DNA from: Chamaecrista fasciculata
Taxonomy: Eukaryota; Streptophyta; Magnoliopsida; Fabales; Fabaceae
Assembly (NCBI GenBank): GCA_003254925.1
Contig: QANZ01008342.1
Location: 52,487-116,486, forward strand
Length of the DNA: 64,000 bases
Direction of reading: 5' to 3'
Both the position numbers and the translations under genes were made by a program. How positions within the stretch are numbered: position 1 is the first letter of the stretch; the number at the start of each line of letters is the position of its first letter. This document shows positions 1-11,385 of the stretch, piece by piece. The notes below the pieces were generated by a model. The model saw nothing but the letters and a program-made list of their open reading frames with translations, made no database searches and was not told where the DNA came from.

Positions 1-439
1 CCCGAAGACACAAGCGAGTTGGTTCAACCATTTGAACCGGAATGATGGTTGGACCGGAAATAACCGGCCAAGAACCGGAAAACCGGAACCAACCGCTGGA
101 CCGGACCGGCGGTTCTCAATTTTTTTTACAAAAAATCGTTTTGAGCATTGTAAGGATCGAACCCATGCCCTTTCTTCACACTCCAAGCGCCTTTACCATC
201 CCAACTATGAGGCTCTGTTAGCTTTCTCTTATCAATTGTTTCACTTATCTAATTAATTAATAGATTTAATGCATCTCTTAGACCCAAAAAAAAAATATAG
301 AGGGTTTATATTTAAAATATTAAAAATAATTATTTATTACGTCATCCGGTCCAAACATCCGGTCCGACCGATTCAACCGATCTGACCGTGAACCGAACAC
401 TTGTCCGAGTCTTTGTTCGGTTCGGTTATGACAACACTG
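1..439. mobile_element. hAT-type element, right end (left end outside window)
   Basis: The segment is dense in ccggtt/ggttcggtt motifs, typical of small non-autonomous hAT elements. Its right edge reads ..gttatgacaacactg, which inverted gives a CAGTGTTGTC terminus. This resembles the right terminus of the complete hAT MITE at 3071-3592 (CAGTGTTGTTTGG). The left end lies before base 1, so a target duplication cannot be checked. It has no coding capacity; the 74-codon open frame at 32-256 is low-complexity repeat. Confidence 0.6.
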
Positions 440-805
440 AATTCAATTAGATTTCATTTGTTGATAGATTCAATTGATAAAAAAAGGACTTTTCAAAAAA
501 ATTCGTAACTTTTGACTCGTCACATTCGAATTTGAAAAAGAGAAATATAACCATATTCAGAACCAAAAGTGAAAAATTATAAAAATACATAGAATCAATT
601 TAAAATAAACGAAACATTTAGGACCAATTTGAAATCTATTCTATACTTTTGGGACTAATTTGATTATTCAGCCAAGAAAAAAAGCGCGAGTGTTTTTGTC
701 TTTTTGAACACGCACTCGTAGGCACGCGCTGACACTCGCTCCTATATAGAGAAGCTCGCGTTTCTACTCACTGAAATGTGAAATCCATTTTGCGAGAGAG
801 ACAAT
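440..805 (+). promoter_or_regulatory. Promoter and short leader of the C3HC zinc-finger gene
   Basis: An AT-rich flank changes to a GC-richer stretch near 683-760. A TATA-like motif (tatataga, about 743-750) lies about 55 bases before the ATG at 806, which implies a leader of only about 30 nt. The transcription start is inferred from TATA spacing only. Confidence 0.45.
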
Positions 806-3800
806 ATGAGAGAAGAGGTAATCAGCTCCGGAGGCACCGTTGATCCCACACCTGCCGCTAGGTACCCTCTTTCTTTCTCTCTCTCTGGGTGATTTTCTTT
901 CTTGGATGCGAGCATTGAATTTTCTCTCTGATTACTAATTAGGGTTTCAATTTGCATCGAACTTTTAGGATTTTTCTGTTTTGCAACTGGGTTTGTTTCC
1001 AATTTGCTTGATTGGGAAAAAAGTTAGTAATTTTAAGCTTGAATTTGGATTGTGAGAGCTAAGGTAGCATTGTGGCTGTTGCTGCTTGAAAACTGGATCT
1101 GTAGGGAATCTTGCGGTTTGTGTTAGTGGAGATGTGTCACTTACCTGAAACTTGTTAGTTGTGTAAATGGAAGTTCTGGAGATAACTCATACGTTATATC
1201 CGAGTTCCGAACATGGTGGGGGCCTATTGTGGGACCATCATTAAGAAAAGTGCAACATTTTCTAAGTTGCCTAGCCGCATTGAGTCTCAGATTGTAGATC
1301 ATTCCGTGCTTATGAAAAGTTAAGCATGCTTTTACTATAAAATTGTTTGGTTGAATAGGGAAACGAGATTTCAGTCTAGTTGGCCTTGTATCTGTTAAGG
1401 TGGCAGTCTTTGGGAGGAAAAGGAGCACAAGATTACTTTTCTTAGTAGGAGTCTTTTTAATGATTAGTTCCTCCTAGCTCTTCTTCTGCAGGAAAAGATT
1501 ACTTTTCTTTTCTCGGTTTTTCAATGGTTGTTTTAGAGGAGCCTCCCTTATGGATCACCAAAGAGATTGGAAGGCTTAGAGGAGTTTATGCAGTGATTTG
1601 GAATGCATGACTACAATGGAATGCTTGTCTTTTAAGGGTGTTTCATATGCCTATTGATGATCAATGGACAAGGGTTCTGTTTGTGGTGTTTGGCTCAAGG
1701 TTCTGTTAAGGGGGTGTCTCTTTTGATTCTTTGAATATTCAAAGAAATTTGCAGCACTGTTGCATGTTTAACTTTATTTTTTCCTTTTGTTTTTTGGTTC
1801 TGTAATTTTGCATTCTTGGAGGATACCTAATCCTCTTCATTTGTATTTTCTTCTCTCTTAATAATTTTTTTTCTTTTATCTAAAAAAGAGGAGAAACTGT
1901 TTATCCTACAATTTTTTTGAAGAGGACTAACTCTACATACATTTAATCAGTTCTGCTGGCGCATCCTCACCAGCCGTTCCAGTAAATGTCGGCAGCATTG
2001 ATGGATCAAGTCATGGACAAGGTTCTAAAGCAGCTTCTCTGTCTTGTGTTGGTTCACAACCACCATGGACTTCTTTGAGCACAAGTGCTGGTGGTTCTGC
2101 TTTCGGTTCCTCGAGACCATCATGTAGACCCTGGGAAAGGGGGGATTTATTAAGGCGTTTGGCTACATTTAGCCCTTTAAATTGGCTTGGGAAGCCTAAG
2201 GTTTGAACTTGGCATGGATTTCAAGAATAAGTACATTAAAGTTACAATAATATATTGTGTGCCTTCCTGTTATTTTTTAGTCATTTAGAAAATCTTATCA
2301 TCTGTCACAACTGGTTTATATAATACTTTTGATCAATTGTTAGGACTCAGGATAATACTTTAACGGTTTAAGTAATGGAGAAAAGAATATCACTTGCAGT
2401 AAGATAAAGTCTGGCAATATGTGGAATTCCATTTGTGTATTTGGCATGTAAATGTCTTCCATATTTGTCTACAGAAATATCTTTTTATGTAGTGCATCAA
2501 GAATAGTTTGTGGAAGTAATTGGTACCTATAAACTTTAGCTAGTGACTATGATATGAGAGAGAAAATATATAACTTCTGCTACTCCAAAAGTTCTAACCA
2601 ATGTAGATATCTGGCAACCACAAGAGATCACATCCTCTTCAATTTCTTCCAGATAATCAGCTCATTGGCTTGTGCACAAAAAGGTTGGACAAATGTTGGT
2701 GTAGACAAAATTGCATGTGAGTCATGTGGTGCATGCCTGAGTTTTACATCGTCGTCATCTTGGACAGATGAAGAAGGTTTGTGGTTTTAATTTAAACAAT
2801 GTGAGCTACATTTGCCTTCAGTGTTTATTCTTTGAGATTAAGTCTGTTAAAATAGTTCCGGCAGTGATTATGAAGAGCAGTCTTTGCTTTCAGGTGAATC
2901 ATAGATGTTAAATAAGTTTTAAGTTGATCGAGATACCCTTTTCCCTTTACGTAAAGCATATGAAGATGAAGTCAACAATAATGTGGAGTCAGAGAGAAGC
3001 TTTTATGAACTTATAGGATAGGGTGGACTTCCTAGCAGTTAAAATGAGGGCTTATCTTTCATGTAATTTCCAATGTTTCCGAGACTGAACTGTTCAAAGA
3101 CTTGAACGAGTGTTCGGTTCACGGTTTAACTGGTTGAATCATCGATCGAACTAAATAATGCAATAAATAATAAATATTAATTACTTTTAATATATATAAA
3201 ATTTAAACATTATATACACAATTAAAATTAATTCAACATTTCTTTTTATTTTTGGTTAAACTGAAATAGAGTACGTTACAAGAATAATGCAAAGACATAA
3301 AATAAAGACAACAAAACACATATATAGATAGGTTTTTAAATGTAATAATTTTTTTTAAATCAAACAACTTTTTATAAAATAAAATAAATTAAGTGAGCTT
3401 TAAATTTGATTTCATTAATTAATTTATTTAAAAGTAAATATGAAATAAAAAAATACTGGTGGGCAGTTGGACCGTCGATTTAGCAGTTCTGGTCGGTTAA
3501 ATCCGGTTCAACTGCTAATTTACTTTTTTAGGTTGAACCAACTCATTCTAGTGGCTTCTCGACGGTCGGACCGTCCGGTCCAAACAACACTGGTAATTTC
3601 TGTCTTTTATAAACCATTGAATCACCAAATATAAATATACTCATGACAAGAATGTATATTAAACAGCAGGAGCACCACAGTTACTGGGCTTCCATTTGTT
3701 CGAAACCCATTACAGCTCAATGGTGTACAATTTATATCCTTTGAATTATAATCCAGTAATTTATACATAAAATAATAGTAGACCAATAAAAATATATGTT

Positions 3801-6800
3801 TTTGTTGGTTCAATTTAGATTAACTATGGTTACTATTTCTCCTAGCAAATATCGTATTTGATTGTTTTAAGTTGGTCATTAAAAACAGTAGTATTTATGA
3901 TTGCATTTAGCATATAAATGGAACAATAGTTTTGGCACTTTTTCCAAGGTTCCCTTAGCATGGGTACCAACTTTCTCTTTAAAAAATGAACACCTGACCT
4001 TTTCTTAACTACTTTTCTTCCAAGCTAACATTATCAAATTTTTATGCAAAAGAAACTTCTCTATCATCGTTGCTGATTATATTCTTCTTTGGTTTTTAAC
4101 TTATTGTATTATTGTAATGGCTGAAGCTCATAATGTCGGTGAATCCTTTGCCGGGCAGCTGGATTCTGGCCATAAAGTTAATTGCTCTTGGAGAGGAAAC
4201 AGCTGTCCAGAAAGCCTAGTGCAGTTTCCTCCAACACCTCAATCTGCACTGATTGGTGGCTACAAGGATAGATGTGATGGACTTGTGCAGTTTCAATATC
4301 TTCCAGTGGTTGCAATCTCTGCAATTGAGTTAATGCGTGTATCTCGAGGCCCACAGATTGATCGCTTTCTGTCCCAGACACAGACTTTTTTGTCAGGAGA
4401 AGTGGACTTCAAGCCAGACATTGTATCAGAACTTGAAAACTCGCGAGATGATTACTGCCTATTTTCTCGTGTAAGATTTTATTTGATTTTTTTTTTTTTA
4501 TGAGTAGGGGGCTAACTTAACCAATAAGTTGCTGCTCAAGCATATCCTTGTTTCCTACTTGTGCATCTTCCCTTTGGCAGGCACAGAAGCTAATAAGCCT
4601 TTGTGGTTGGGAACCAAGATGGCTTTTAAATGTTCAAGACTGTGAAGAACACTCAGTTCAGTCTGCAAGGAATGGACATTCTTTTGGCCCAGGCCAGACT
4701 CAGATTCATCTTCCTCAGGATCCAGGACCAAAAGCAGTTTCTGCTTCTGCTAAAATGGACTCAAAAAAGGCTAAGGTATCTCGTAAGGAGCCTAGACTTG
4801 AATTAAGGTCACCTTTACTTGATTGCAGTTTATGTGGAGCTACAGTTAGAGTTGCAGAATTTTTGACCGTTCCTCGCCCTTCTCGTTTCACTCCCAACAA
4901 CATTGATATTCCTGAGACTAGCAAAAAACTGGGATTGACCCGTGGAGTTAGTGCAGCTAGTGGAATCAGTGGTTGGGTTGCACCGGATGATACAGAGAAA
5001 GATCAGACTGAAGATCGTGATGAAGTAACAACGACAAATGAAGGGAAATTTTTGGCTAACACGGATGTGGACTTGACTCTTTCTATGGCAGGGGGCTTTC
5101 CCTGTACTTCGTTGGGAAGGACAGCCACATCTGAAAAAAGTCATGATGTAGATATGGGAAGGGATTTAATGATTGGTCAACCTTCAGGGAGTGAGATTGG
5201 TGATCGTGCAGCTTCATATGAATCACGCGGCCCAAGCTCTCGTAAGAGGAATCTTGAAAAAGGTGGAAGCTCAGATGATAGGCCAGTCCTTGGGTTGCAG
5301 CAGCAGGCTGATAGTGTTGAAGGAACAGTTATTGATTGTGATGGTGATGAAGTTACAGATAGTAAACAATATTCTGCTGGTCCCTCAAAACGTTCTCGGG
5401 TTTCTGATATTTTCGATTGTTCTCCCCATCAGAAAGATTCATCTGGTGCTGGTCCTAGCCATTCTGTTGGTTTTGAGGCTTATGCTGAGGGCAATCGAGT
5501 TTTTTCATTCCTTCAAGAGAATGAACGCCCTATGGGAAGAATCCGATCAGCTAGGAATTCTACCTGTGCTTCATCTGTCATTGCAATGGATATAGTATGT
5601 CATGATGTAAATGATGACTCTATGGAAAGCGTTGAAAATTATCCAGGAGACCTTGACGATGTTCATTTCCCTTCCTCTAGCAACTATGGCAATGTGGATA
5701 TGAATGAAACATCAGAACTGAACAACAGCAATCAAGTTCAGCAGAGCGTTTGTTTGCAAACAGCTACTGAAGTTGCCCCTGGTGAAATGGGTGTCAGTAG
5801 TACAAACTATGGAGAAGAAATTTTCAATGCAGAAACTGCTCAGGTTCGGGATGGAATTAGTCTTGGTGTTAGTGGAGGAAGTGTTGGAATGTGTGCTAGT
5901 CATGAAGCTGAAATCCATGGAGCAGATATATCTGTGCATAGAGCAGATAGTGTTGTTGGTGACATGGAACCTAGAGTAGAAGACGCAGAAAATCAGGGCC
6001 AAACTGGTGAATCTACACCAGATCCTGGTCTAATGGATGAGATTGTCCCTGATATGAACAGGGAAGATCCTAATGGTGATAACCAGGAAATGTTGTCTCA
6101 CTCTGCAGCAAGGACTGACAGTGGGTCAAAAATTGGTTGTACTACGAAGGCTGAATCTGTCGAAAGTGGTGAAAAGATTAGTCAAAATTGCAATCTTCCA
6201 CCTGCAAACAGTAGTCATCCTTCTCGTTCTCGCAATGCTATAGTGGATTCTGGTTGTGGACATACTAAGGAAGAGACCGTGAAGGATGGAAAATCATCAT
6301 TTACCAATAATTGTGCCCATCTTGAGTCAGATTTTGCCATTGCAAATGGGATAGGTAATTTCTAATCTTAATAACTTGTGGTTTTGAAGATGTTTCTCTT
6401 CTTCCCCTATCTGTAAGAACATCCCAATGCATAAAAAGATTTCTCCTTCCTCCTCATCCATCTTCTGTTGTGATCTAATTTCTTACTCTTGGGCTAATTT
6501 CACATTAACTAATGGTCTAAGTCTATAAGTCTTGTTCCTTTGTAGTGCCCTTTCATCTGCACTACTTACTCTTGTTTTGAGGGATTATTTGCTGTTTAAT
6601 GCATGCTCCAATATGACCAATGTTATTGTGTCACTCCCATCGTCCCCTGGGACTTTTTATGAAACGTCATACTGAGCTACTTATGAAGAATATTCTAATT
6701 ATATTTTGAGGTCCTACTTAAATTTATTGATTATTCCCTATGTGTATTGGGACCATATTTAGGGCCTCCAAAGGGAGAAAGTAATTATGAAGAGGCTGTA

Positions 6801-8171
6801 GAATTTGATCCTATTGCTTATCACAACCAATATTGCCCTTGGGTGAATGGCAATGTTGCTGCTGCTGGCTGTGCTAACTCGGCCCCAAGCACCAACTCTG
6901 ACGCTGTTGCACTTTGCGGTTGGCAACTGACTCTGGATGCTTTGGATGCATTGCGATCACTCGGACATAATGCAATTCAGACAGTTCAATCTGAGTCTGC
7001 TGCATCCTTGTACAAGGTAGGTTTGTCTTACTCATGATGGTTGCTTTCTTTTTTTCACCCTTCTTGCATTGCATGTACAATATCTTTGGTTGAATAGTCA
7101 TCATTGGGTTATAGACAGGTGAATACAAATTTTATTTGTTTATATTGAGATGGAATTTTTTTTTCTTCTATGGATATTTTATTTATTTCTAGATAACTAT
7201 GAACTATTATATTGATTGATAGATATGGCATAAGCTAATAATTTTCATAAGCATGTAGCATAGGTCCATTTTGATTTGTCATGTGGCAGTCATGTTAGAT
7301 ACCGTGGGTAGACGCCCAGAATTTCTGTAGCCATAAGTCACATTTATCACATCCCTCTTTTGCTGTCTCCTGTTATGAATTGTGGAAGTTATAATCTAGA
7401 TAATAAAACGTATAGGCTTCTTGGGTTATCCATGTGGCATACTATTCGATTTCTTTGTTTCGAATGTGTGCAGTTTTTGGTTGTTTACTCTAACAAGAAT
7501 TGACTGACTGAAAGTTTGAAAGTTTGTATATGAAGACTGTAAAATTCTGAATCAAAACAAAAATATGGTGAACTCACAGAGCTTGTGGCAGTCTGCCCCC
7601 TTTCCCTTTTCAATTTATAAGGGTAAAATACGTGAAATAGAGATTAACTACTAGATAAACTCTTAAAGATAATAAAAAATACTTAAAACTCCAAAAAAAA
7701 AACTCAAGATTAAATAGCGATAAACTCAGACTATTTAATAATGACCAACTCGTTCTTTTGGAGTCCTACATTAGTAGGATTTCTCAGCAAAGGTACTTCA
7801 TTAAGTATAGATTCATTACCTTGTAGATGGCACATAAAGTCGGTCTGCCGATAATGGAAAACTTCACTTTATATACATAAATATTGTGAGATGACATTTT
7901 ATTCTATTGAAATATATAGGAATTCCTGGTTAAAATATCTTCATTTTAAAGGAAAAAAGTTTATTAGCCTGATGTGTTTAGAGTCTAAGTCTTATTCTGT
8001 ATTTTATGCTTTTATTGATTTATTAATCTCCAAAACCCTACACTATGAATAATTTGCATGCGTCCTTGGGATCATATGCCCTTGAATTCCTTATTGCAGG
8101 ATGATCACCAAGCACCTGGTCAAAAGCTCCTTCGACACCCTTCTATGAGTAAAAGTCATGGGCAACACTGA
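806..8171 (+). CDS. C3HC-type zinc finger protein (ZC3HC1/NIPA-like, NuBaID family)
   Basis: Exons: 806-861, 1951-2200, 2653-2776, 4127-4470, 4581-6354, 6763-7016, 8100-8171 (2,874 nt, 957 aa). All junctions are GT..AG and in frame. Residues about 76-165 form the zf-C3HC domain: a CRPW motif, then GW at 113-114, CESC at 124-127, and H159 with C163 in HKVNCSW. A second copy of the ligand pattern follows: GW at 267-268, CSLC at 340-343, and H870 with C874 in HNQYCPW. The two halves of this second copy are separated by a Ser/Asp/Glu-rich, probably disordered insert of about 525 residues, mostly in the large exon 5. ZC3HC1 and yeast Pml39 are nuclear-basket proteins with this bimodular signature. 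The Arabidopsis relative At1g48950 (MEM1) has been linked to DNA methylation control. A nuclear role is inferred. Intron 3 carries a hAT MITE. The start is the first ATG after the TATA motif. Confidence 0.9.
3071..3592. mobile_element. hAT MITE, 522 bp, in intron 3 of the C3HC gene
   Basis: The element is flanked by a perfect 8-bp target duplication, GTAATTTC (3063-3070 and 3593-3600), the size made by hAT transposases. The ends are imperfect inverted repeats: CAATGTTTCC at the left, and CAGTGTTGTT when the right end is inverted. Subterminal regions hold ggttcggtt/ccggtccaa motifs and the core is very AT-rich. It has no coding capacity and sits well away from the splice sites. Confidence 0.85.
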
Positions 8172-9794
8172 GAATTAATAAAAGTATTGGGTATTCCTAT
8201 TTTCTCGTAAGTGAATCTCTCATTCAAATTTAATTTCATTTGTCCATTATAATCTTCGGCTGCAAAACTCATTGCATTCTGTTTTCTCTAACTATTTCCG
8301 CTATGATGCTAGTTTAGACAGTTCCTTCAAGTTTCACTTACTAGCTGCTCGGTGAAGTTGCGCAGACATCTTTGCTCATATTATCTTTTTATCTTCCCAA
8401 CCTGTATGCAGATGTTATGGGAGCCATGGTTGTTTCAGGAGATCTTGGAAATTCCTTGCGTTTTTCTGTTTGACCAATTGATGTTCTAGACTAAATAGTT
8501 TTAATCAAACAATATTTATATGCTTCAAATTCCTTAGTCTTAATCAAGAAATGAGAGCCTTAAATTGTAAATTATGAGAGATATCAAGTGCTAATACCTG
8601 ATTGCAAGGTATAAACTTGAGTTGCACATTGAAAGTACGATATTCTAATGCTAGACATGAACTTTGAGCTCTCCAATGTAATGTCATCATGATCTAGCTT
8701 TTGGACTACAGTTATCCTTCAGGTTTATATCATTGGAACTCACATCATTGCTGTCTGGAGCACTCAGGGCTATCCAATTTCAAGGGGGCTTGAACCCCAC
8801 AATGAATTTTGAATTCTCTAACCTTATGAATTAGCTTTTGGAGTATGGCTCTCTCCAAGTTTCATCAAATGGGGATTTGGTCTTTTTTTGTTATTTTTGC
8901 ATTTATGCTTTAGTAATGTGTATCAATAAAGGGCAAGAAAAAGTCAGTGGAATTTTTATTTAGAGTTTCTTTTCTTTATAATAATTTCTACAAGATGTGT
9001 AAACATATCTCAGGAAACTGTCCTGCATGATTTATCAGTCTCTTGTATGTCTGAGTTGCATTTGCATGTATTATACTTGGATGTGATCCTTTTCTTCTGC
9101 CATTCATGACACTAGCTGTATCATACCATATTAATAGTAACAATAACGTTATCCAAAGCTAAAAGTGTCCCATTAAAAAACCCATAATGAGCATTTTAAC
9201 CTTTGGATAAATCCGATAAACTATTTAATATAGCTTTTAAAACCTTGTAATGTAATTATCTTTGTTCGGTAGATTTTAAAACCATAACTAGAAATGTAAT
9301 ATAAGTTGGATTTGAATTAATCGGAATAAAGTGTTCGACAATGGGTGAGCAACTTAAAAAAAAAAGACCTTTGGATAATGTCCCAGTTTTTTATTTTGTG
9401 CAAATCATAATAATCCACTAATTCTAAAGGTCTTTAACCTGTGGATAACTTCCATTTTTGATTAAAATGGCAAAATGGAACATTTAGAATTAGTGAAATA
9501 CAACTTGTTGCCAAGCTTACATAAGATATAGCCCATAGTCCAAATTATGGGCATATATAATACCCACAAGCCCACTATGACTGACCCCATCAGTAACCAA
9601 AAATGAAAAATCTGAAAAATCCATTTTCAACCAATCAACTTCAAACAAATCCCCACATGTCATCCCATAATAGCACACACAATATCTGGATAAAATGAAA
9701 AAGAACTCACAAGAGAGAGAAACACACACACACAAATACAAATTCTCTCTCTCTCTCTCTCTCTCTCTGCATTCACCATTCATCATTCATCACC
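8172..9794. other. Intergenic: 3' flank of C3HC gene and mTERF promoter
   Basis: Tandem genes on the same strand are separated by about 1.6 kb. No convincing ORF is present. Around 9170-9480 short motifs (ctttggataa, cattttaac) recur in both orientations, suggesting a degenerate repeat. No terminal repeats or target duplication could be fixed. Confidence 0.5.
9744..9768 (+). repeat. (TC)n tract in the mTERF leader
   Basis: A run of about 12 TC dinucleotides ends 26 bases before the ATG. Pyrimidine tracts of this sort are common in plant core promoters and 5' leaders, so it probably lies in the leader. Confidence 0.8.
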
Positions 9795-10703
9795 ATGCCT
9801 CCAGCAGCAGCCACAGCTCTTCACTCTTCTCTCTGCAACTTCTCTCCCAACAAGTCATCATCCAATACTTCCAATCAAATAAACACCCTTTTGGGTCCCA
9901 AACCCAAAAGCCTCCTCCAAAAGCACCCTCTTTATTCCCCAACTCAAACTAAACTCTCTCTTGATTTCAAAGAAAAAATCCTCTGCCTTGAAATTATGGG
10001 TGTTGATACAGGTAAGGCCTTATCCCAAAACCCAGATCTCAGAGATGTCTCTATGGATTCCATTCATTCCACCATCTCCTTTCTTCACTCCAAAGGCATC
10101 CAACAGAAGGACTTGCCTAGAATCTTTGGCATGTGTCCCAAGATTCTCACCTCAAACATCAAATCTGAGCTTAATCCAGTTTTTGATTTTCTCTCACATG
10201 ACCTCAATGTCCCAGATTATAGCTTTAGGAAGGTCATTAATAAATGCCCAAGGTTGCTCACTTCAAGTGTTCCTGACCAACTCAAGCCAACTTTGTTCTA
10301 CCTTCAGAGATTGGGGTTCAAGGATTTGTCACAATTGGCTTTTCAGGATTCTGTTTTGCTTGTTTCCAATGTGGAAAGGACTCTGATTCCTAAGTTGAAG
10401 TATTTGGAGAGTTTGGGGTTTTCGAAGGAAGAAACTACAGATATGGTATTGAGATGTCCTCCATTGTTGACATTCAGTATAGATAATAATTTTAGGCCAA
10501 AGTTCGAGTATTTTTCTGTGGAAATGGGGAGAAGTCTGAAGGAACTTAAGGAGTTTCCTCAGTACTTTGCTTTTAGTTTGGAAAACAGGATTAAACCTAG
10601 GCACATGGAGGTTGTGCAAAATGGGATTAATTTGCCTTTGTCTGTGATGCTTAAGAGCACTGATTTAGAGTTTAAGGAGCTGATTAAGCAGAGAAGTGGA
10701 TGA
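9795..10703 (+). CDS. mTERF-family protein, probably plastid (MTEF1-like)
   Basis: An intronless 302-aa protein. Residues 1 to about 55 are rich in Ser, Ala, Pro, Thr and Asn with few acidic residues, as in a chloroplast or mitochondrial transit peptide. The rest holds repeated helical mTERF motifs, each with a Pro-containing turn: FGMCPKILTSN, INKCPRLLTSSVPDQLKPTL, VLRCPPLLTFSID, FPQYFAFSLENRIKPR. mTERF proteins bind organellar nucleic acid and act in transcription termination or RNA processing. The length and intronless structure fit the small MTEF1-type plastid group (Arabidopsis At2g34620 class, recalled, not searched). The first ATG follows the TC tract. Targeting is inferred from composition. 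Confidence 0.9.
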   Translation: MPPAAATALHSSLCNFSPNKSSSNTSNQINTLLGPKPKSLLQKHPLYSPTQTKLSLDFKEKILCLEIMGVDTGKALSQNPDLRDVSMDSIHSTISFLHSKGIQQKDLPRIFGMCPKILTSNIKSELNPVFDFLSHDLNVPDYSFRKVINKCPRLLTSSVPDQLKPTLFYLQRLGFKDLSQLAFQDSVLLVSNVERTLIPKLKYLESLGFSKEETTDMVLRCPPLLTFSIDNNFRPKFEYFSVEMGRSLKELKEFPQYFAFSLENRIKPRHMEVVQNGINLPLSVMLKSTDLEFKELIKQRSG

Positions 10704-11385
10704 ATTATGAGTGAGATTATTAGATAAATACGGTCTGCAAAACACAAATAGATCAAATCAACCATGAAAAGTTGAATATACTTGTAAGCAAGCATGTCAC
10801 AGGTGAGTTTGGTTGGAAGGAAGTGTATAGATATATATATATATATTATATGGCAGAATGAATGACTCTTTGTGATTGGCTTGGTTTATCTGTATTTTAA
10901 AAATCCAATTTATCTAAGAACTATTAATTCAGGCCTGAAGATGTACGTGTATGCTTTTTTTTTTGGCCAAGATGTACATGTATGTTTGCTATCCATATGA
11001 AAGTTGAATCTTTGATATCTCTTTCGTTTCTTATTGTACTTTAGAATTCTTTAGAACAGAATCCTTAATTGATAAAACCCTTAATTCTTTTGAATACAAA
11101 TAAATAAATTAATTTGGTGTTTCCCATGTCATCATATACAAGTCAAATACTGAAAAGCAATCAAATACCTTACTCTTGACTACTTTCAAAATATTACTTA
11201 CAAAAGCCTCAAACAACTTATGATACAAACATAATCAAACAAAACAGTAGATCCATGTGTCGACTATTTGTACATAGGAGCTTATATATGTTTTCATTTT
11301 TCATGTGTATTTTCTGCATGTTAACAAACACTTCCACTATTCCAAAGCTTCTGTGTCCACCTCAGGAAATAGAGTCATCCCCAAT
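10704..11385. other. Intergenic between convergent mTERF and J-domain genes
   Basis: These 0.7 kb hold the 3' flanks of both genes. There is a short (TA)n run at about 10831-10846. No gene or intact mobile element is recognised. Confidence 0.6.

Noticed and set aside
2554..2790. Independent 78-codon gene
   Set aside because: It contains exon 3 of the C3HC gene with intron on both sides; CESCGAC belongs to the larger protein.
4548..4580. Start of the 605-codon frame as a separate gene start at 4548
   Set aside because: The splice acceptor at 4579-4580 and the continuous C3HC protein show that this is exon 5, not a gene start.
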